A DNA stretch of 64,000 nucleotides from Streptomyces sedi (GTDB lineage: Bacteria; Actinomycetota; Actinomycetes; Streptomycetales; Streptomycetaceae). Numbering within the stretch: position 1 is the stretch's first letter; the number at the start of each line of letters is the position of its first letter. The DNA is taken from assembly GCF_006335015.1 (NCBI RefSeq), contig NZ_VDGT01000012.1, positions 124,001-188,000 on the forward strand, in the 5' to 3' direction. Below are positions 62,664 through 64,000 of this stretch, piece by piece. The notes beneath the pieces were generated by a model. That model did no database searches and was not told the origin of the DNA. It saw only the letters and a program-made list of their open reading frames with translations. Position numbers and translations under genes: made by a program.

Positions 62664-64000
62664 ATGTCCGCTGACAAGCCCGCTCCGACCGCCTCGCCGC
62701 AGTCCACGCCCAGCAGGGAGGAGAAGCTGGTCGACTACCTCAAGTGGGTGACCGCCGACCTCCAGAAGGCGCGGGAGCGGATCACCGAGCTGGAGTCGGC
62801 CGCCGAGGAGCCGGTCGTGATCGTCGGCATGGCCTGCCGGTTCCCCGGCGGCGTCGCCTCAGCCGACGACCTGTGGCGGCTGGTCGCCGAGGGCGGGGAC
62901 GGGATCGGCCCGTTCCCCGAGGACCGCGGCTGGGACCTGGACGCGCTCTACGACCCGGACCCCGACCACCTCGGCACCTCCTACACCAGGGAGGCCGGAT
63001 TCCTGGAAGGGGCGGCGCTCTTCGACGCCGACTTCTTCGGCATCTCCCCCCGCGAGGCGCTGGCGATGGACCCCCAGCAGCGGCTGCTGCTGGAGACCGC
63101 CTGGGAGGCGCTGGAGGACGCCGGGATCGACCCGGCGGCGCTGCGCGGCTCGCGCACCGGCGTCTTCGCCGGCGTGATCGAGCAGAGCTATCTCGGCCTT
63201 TCGGGGCCCGAGGAGCTTGAGGGCTATCTGATGACCGGCAAGCTCGGCAGCGTCGCCTCCGGCCGCGTCTCCTACACCTTCGGCCTTGAGGGCCCGGCGC
63301 TCTCGGTGGACACCGCCTGCTCCTCTTCCCTGGTCGCCCTCCACCTGGCCGTCGACTCGGTGCGGCGCGGCGAGTCCGAGCTGGCGCTGGCCGGCGGCGT
63401 CACCGTCACCGGCACGCCCGGTGGCTTTGTCGACTTCAGCCGCCAGCGCGGTCTGGCGCCCGACGGGCGGATCAAGTCGTTCGCGGCGGCGGCCGACGGC
63501 ACCTCCTGGTCGGAGGGCGTCGGCCTGCTCGTCGTCGAACGGCTCTCCGACGCCCGCCGCAACGGGCACCGGGTACTCGCCGTGGTGCGCGGCTCCGCCG
63601 TGAACCAGGACGGGGCGTCCAACGGGCTGACGGCGCCGAACGGTCCCTCCCAGGAGCGCGTCATCCGCGCCGCGCTGGCGGACGCGGGCCTCGCCCCCGG
63701 CGAGGTGGACGCGGTGGAGGCGCATGGCACCGGTACCCGGCTCGGGGACCCGATCGAGGCGGGGGCGCTGCTGGCCACCTACGGCCGGGACCGGGACCCC
63801 GAACGTCCCCTGCTGCTGGGCTCGTTGAAGTCCAACATCGGCCACACCGTCGCCGCTGCCGGCGTCGGCGGGGTCATCAAGATGGTGCAGGCGATGCGCC
63901 ACGGCACCCTGCCGCGCACCCTGCACGTGGACGAGCCCTCCCCGATGGTCGACTGGTCGAGCGGCTCCGTCGAGCTGCTGACCGAGGAACGCGACTGGCC
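62664..64000 (+). CDS. Type I PKS, N-terminal docking domain and KS (partial)
   Basis: The first 445 residues are visible. A docking coiled coil at about 18-48 (REEKLVDYLKWVTADLQKARERI) is followed by a KS with Cys219 in VDTACSSSL, the HGTGT His and the GHTVAAAG region. The rest of the protein lies beyond the window. AAAGG precedes ATG 62664 by 9-10 bases. By comparison with related alkaloid clusters, a later module ending in a thioester reductase is expected. Confidence 0.93.
   Translation, partial: MSADKPAPTASPQSTPSREEKLVDYLKWVTADLQKARERITELESAAEEPVVIVGMACRFPGGVASADDLWRLVAEGGDGIGPFPEDRGWDLDALYDPDPDHLGTSYTREAGFLEGAALFDADFFGISPREALAMDPQQRLLLETAWEALEDAGIDPAALRGSRTGVFAGVIEQSYLGLSGPEELEGYLMTGKLGSVASGRVSYTFGLEGPALSVDTACSSSLVALHLAVDSVRRGESELALAGGVTVTGTPGGFVDFSRQRGLAPDGRIKSFAAAADGTSWSEGVGLLVVERLSDARRNGHRVLAVVRGSAVNQDGASNGLTAPNGPSQERVIRAALADAGLAPGEVDAVEAHGTGTRLGDPIEAGALLATYGRDRDPERPLLLGSLKSNIGHTVAAAGVGGVIKMVQAMRHGTLPRTLHVDEPSPMVDWSSGSVELLTEERDW

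Noticed and set aside
1..64000. tRNA, rRNA, integrase or attachment sites
   Set aside because: No tRNA cloverleaf or rRNA was noticed, and no integrase gene is present; read by eye only, so a dedicated search could still find small RNAs.

Overview
The window looks like chromosomal DNA of a Streptomyces or close relative. It has very high G+C with G/C-filled third codon positions, frequent GTGA/ATGA start-stop overlaps, many Sec lipoproteins, and typical streptomycete families (Spo0M, TerB, SARP regulators, MmyB-type XRE regulators, modular type I PKS). Two separate polyketide loci lie at the two ends, with a chromosomal-type stretch between them.

Left end (1-5615, minus strand): a three-gene operon of an MFS exporter, a stand-alone KS-AT-ACP module and a class III aminotransferase cut by the window edge. 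The last two look like the front half of mycosubtilin/microcystin-type hybrid synthases (module fused to a GSA-type aminotransferase) split into two proteins at the coiled-coil linker. The expected chemistry is one malonyl extension followed by beta-amination.

Middle (6046-33939): Spo0M and TerB homologues; an MBL-fold protein; a methyltransferase broken by a G-run frameshift; a large KatE-type catalase; a zinc-uptake locus (aztA divergent from aztB, a propeller lipoprotein, aztC and aztD) with a Zur-like box in the divergent promoter; a chloramphenicol-type MFS exporter behind a leader-peptide attenuator but lacking a central segment; a secreted SGNH protein and an acyltransferase; a GerMN lipoprotein with a two-component system; two XRE regulators beside an aldo-keto reductase and an SDR; a ricin-domain beta-helix protein; and a von Willebrand A operon. 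From about 31.7 to 34.5 kb the DNA is debris: a broken dehydrogenase, an IS481 fragment, a SUKH-like gene of different base composition and a decayed Hint module of a polymorphic toxin.

Right end (34572-64000): a polyketide-alkaloid cluster. It holds two SARP regulators facing each other across a repeat array, a class III aminotransferase, a flavin reductase, an imine-reductase-type dehydrogenase, an acyl-CoA-dehydrogenase-fold flavin monooxygenase, two NTF2/SnoaL-like proteins, and PKS genes: loading KSQ-AT-ACP plus two KS-AT-DH-KR-ACP modules, then one KS-AT-ACP module, then a third PKS cut by the window edge. One aminotransferase, three oxidoreductases and two NTF2-like cyclases is the tailoring set described for streptazone-type cyclopenta[b]pyridine alkaloids, so a related piperidine alkaloid is the best prediction. 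Four promoter regions of this cluster, and the region upstream of the first SARP gene, carry CGGT-type direct repeats phased at 11 bp. These are strong candidates for SARP operators.
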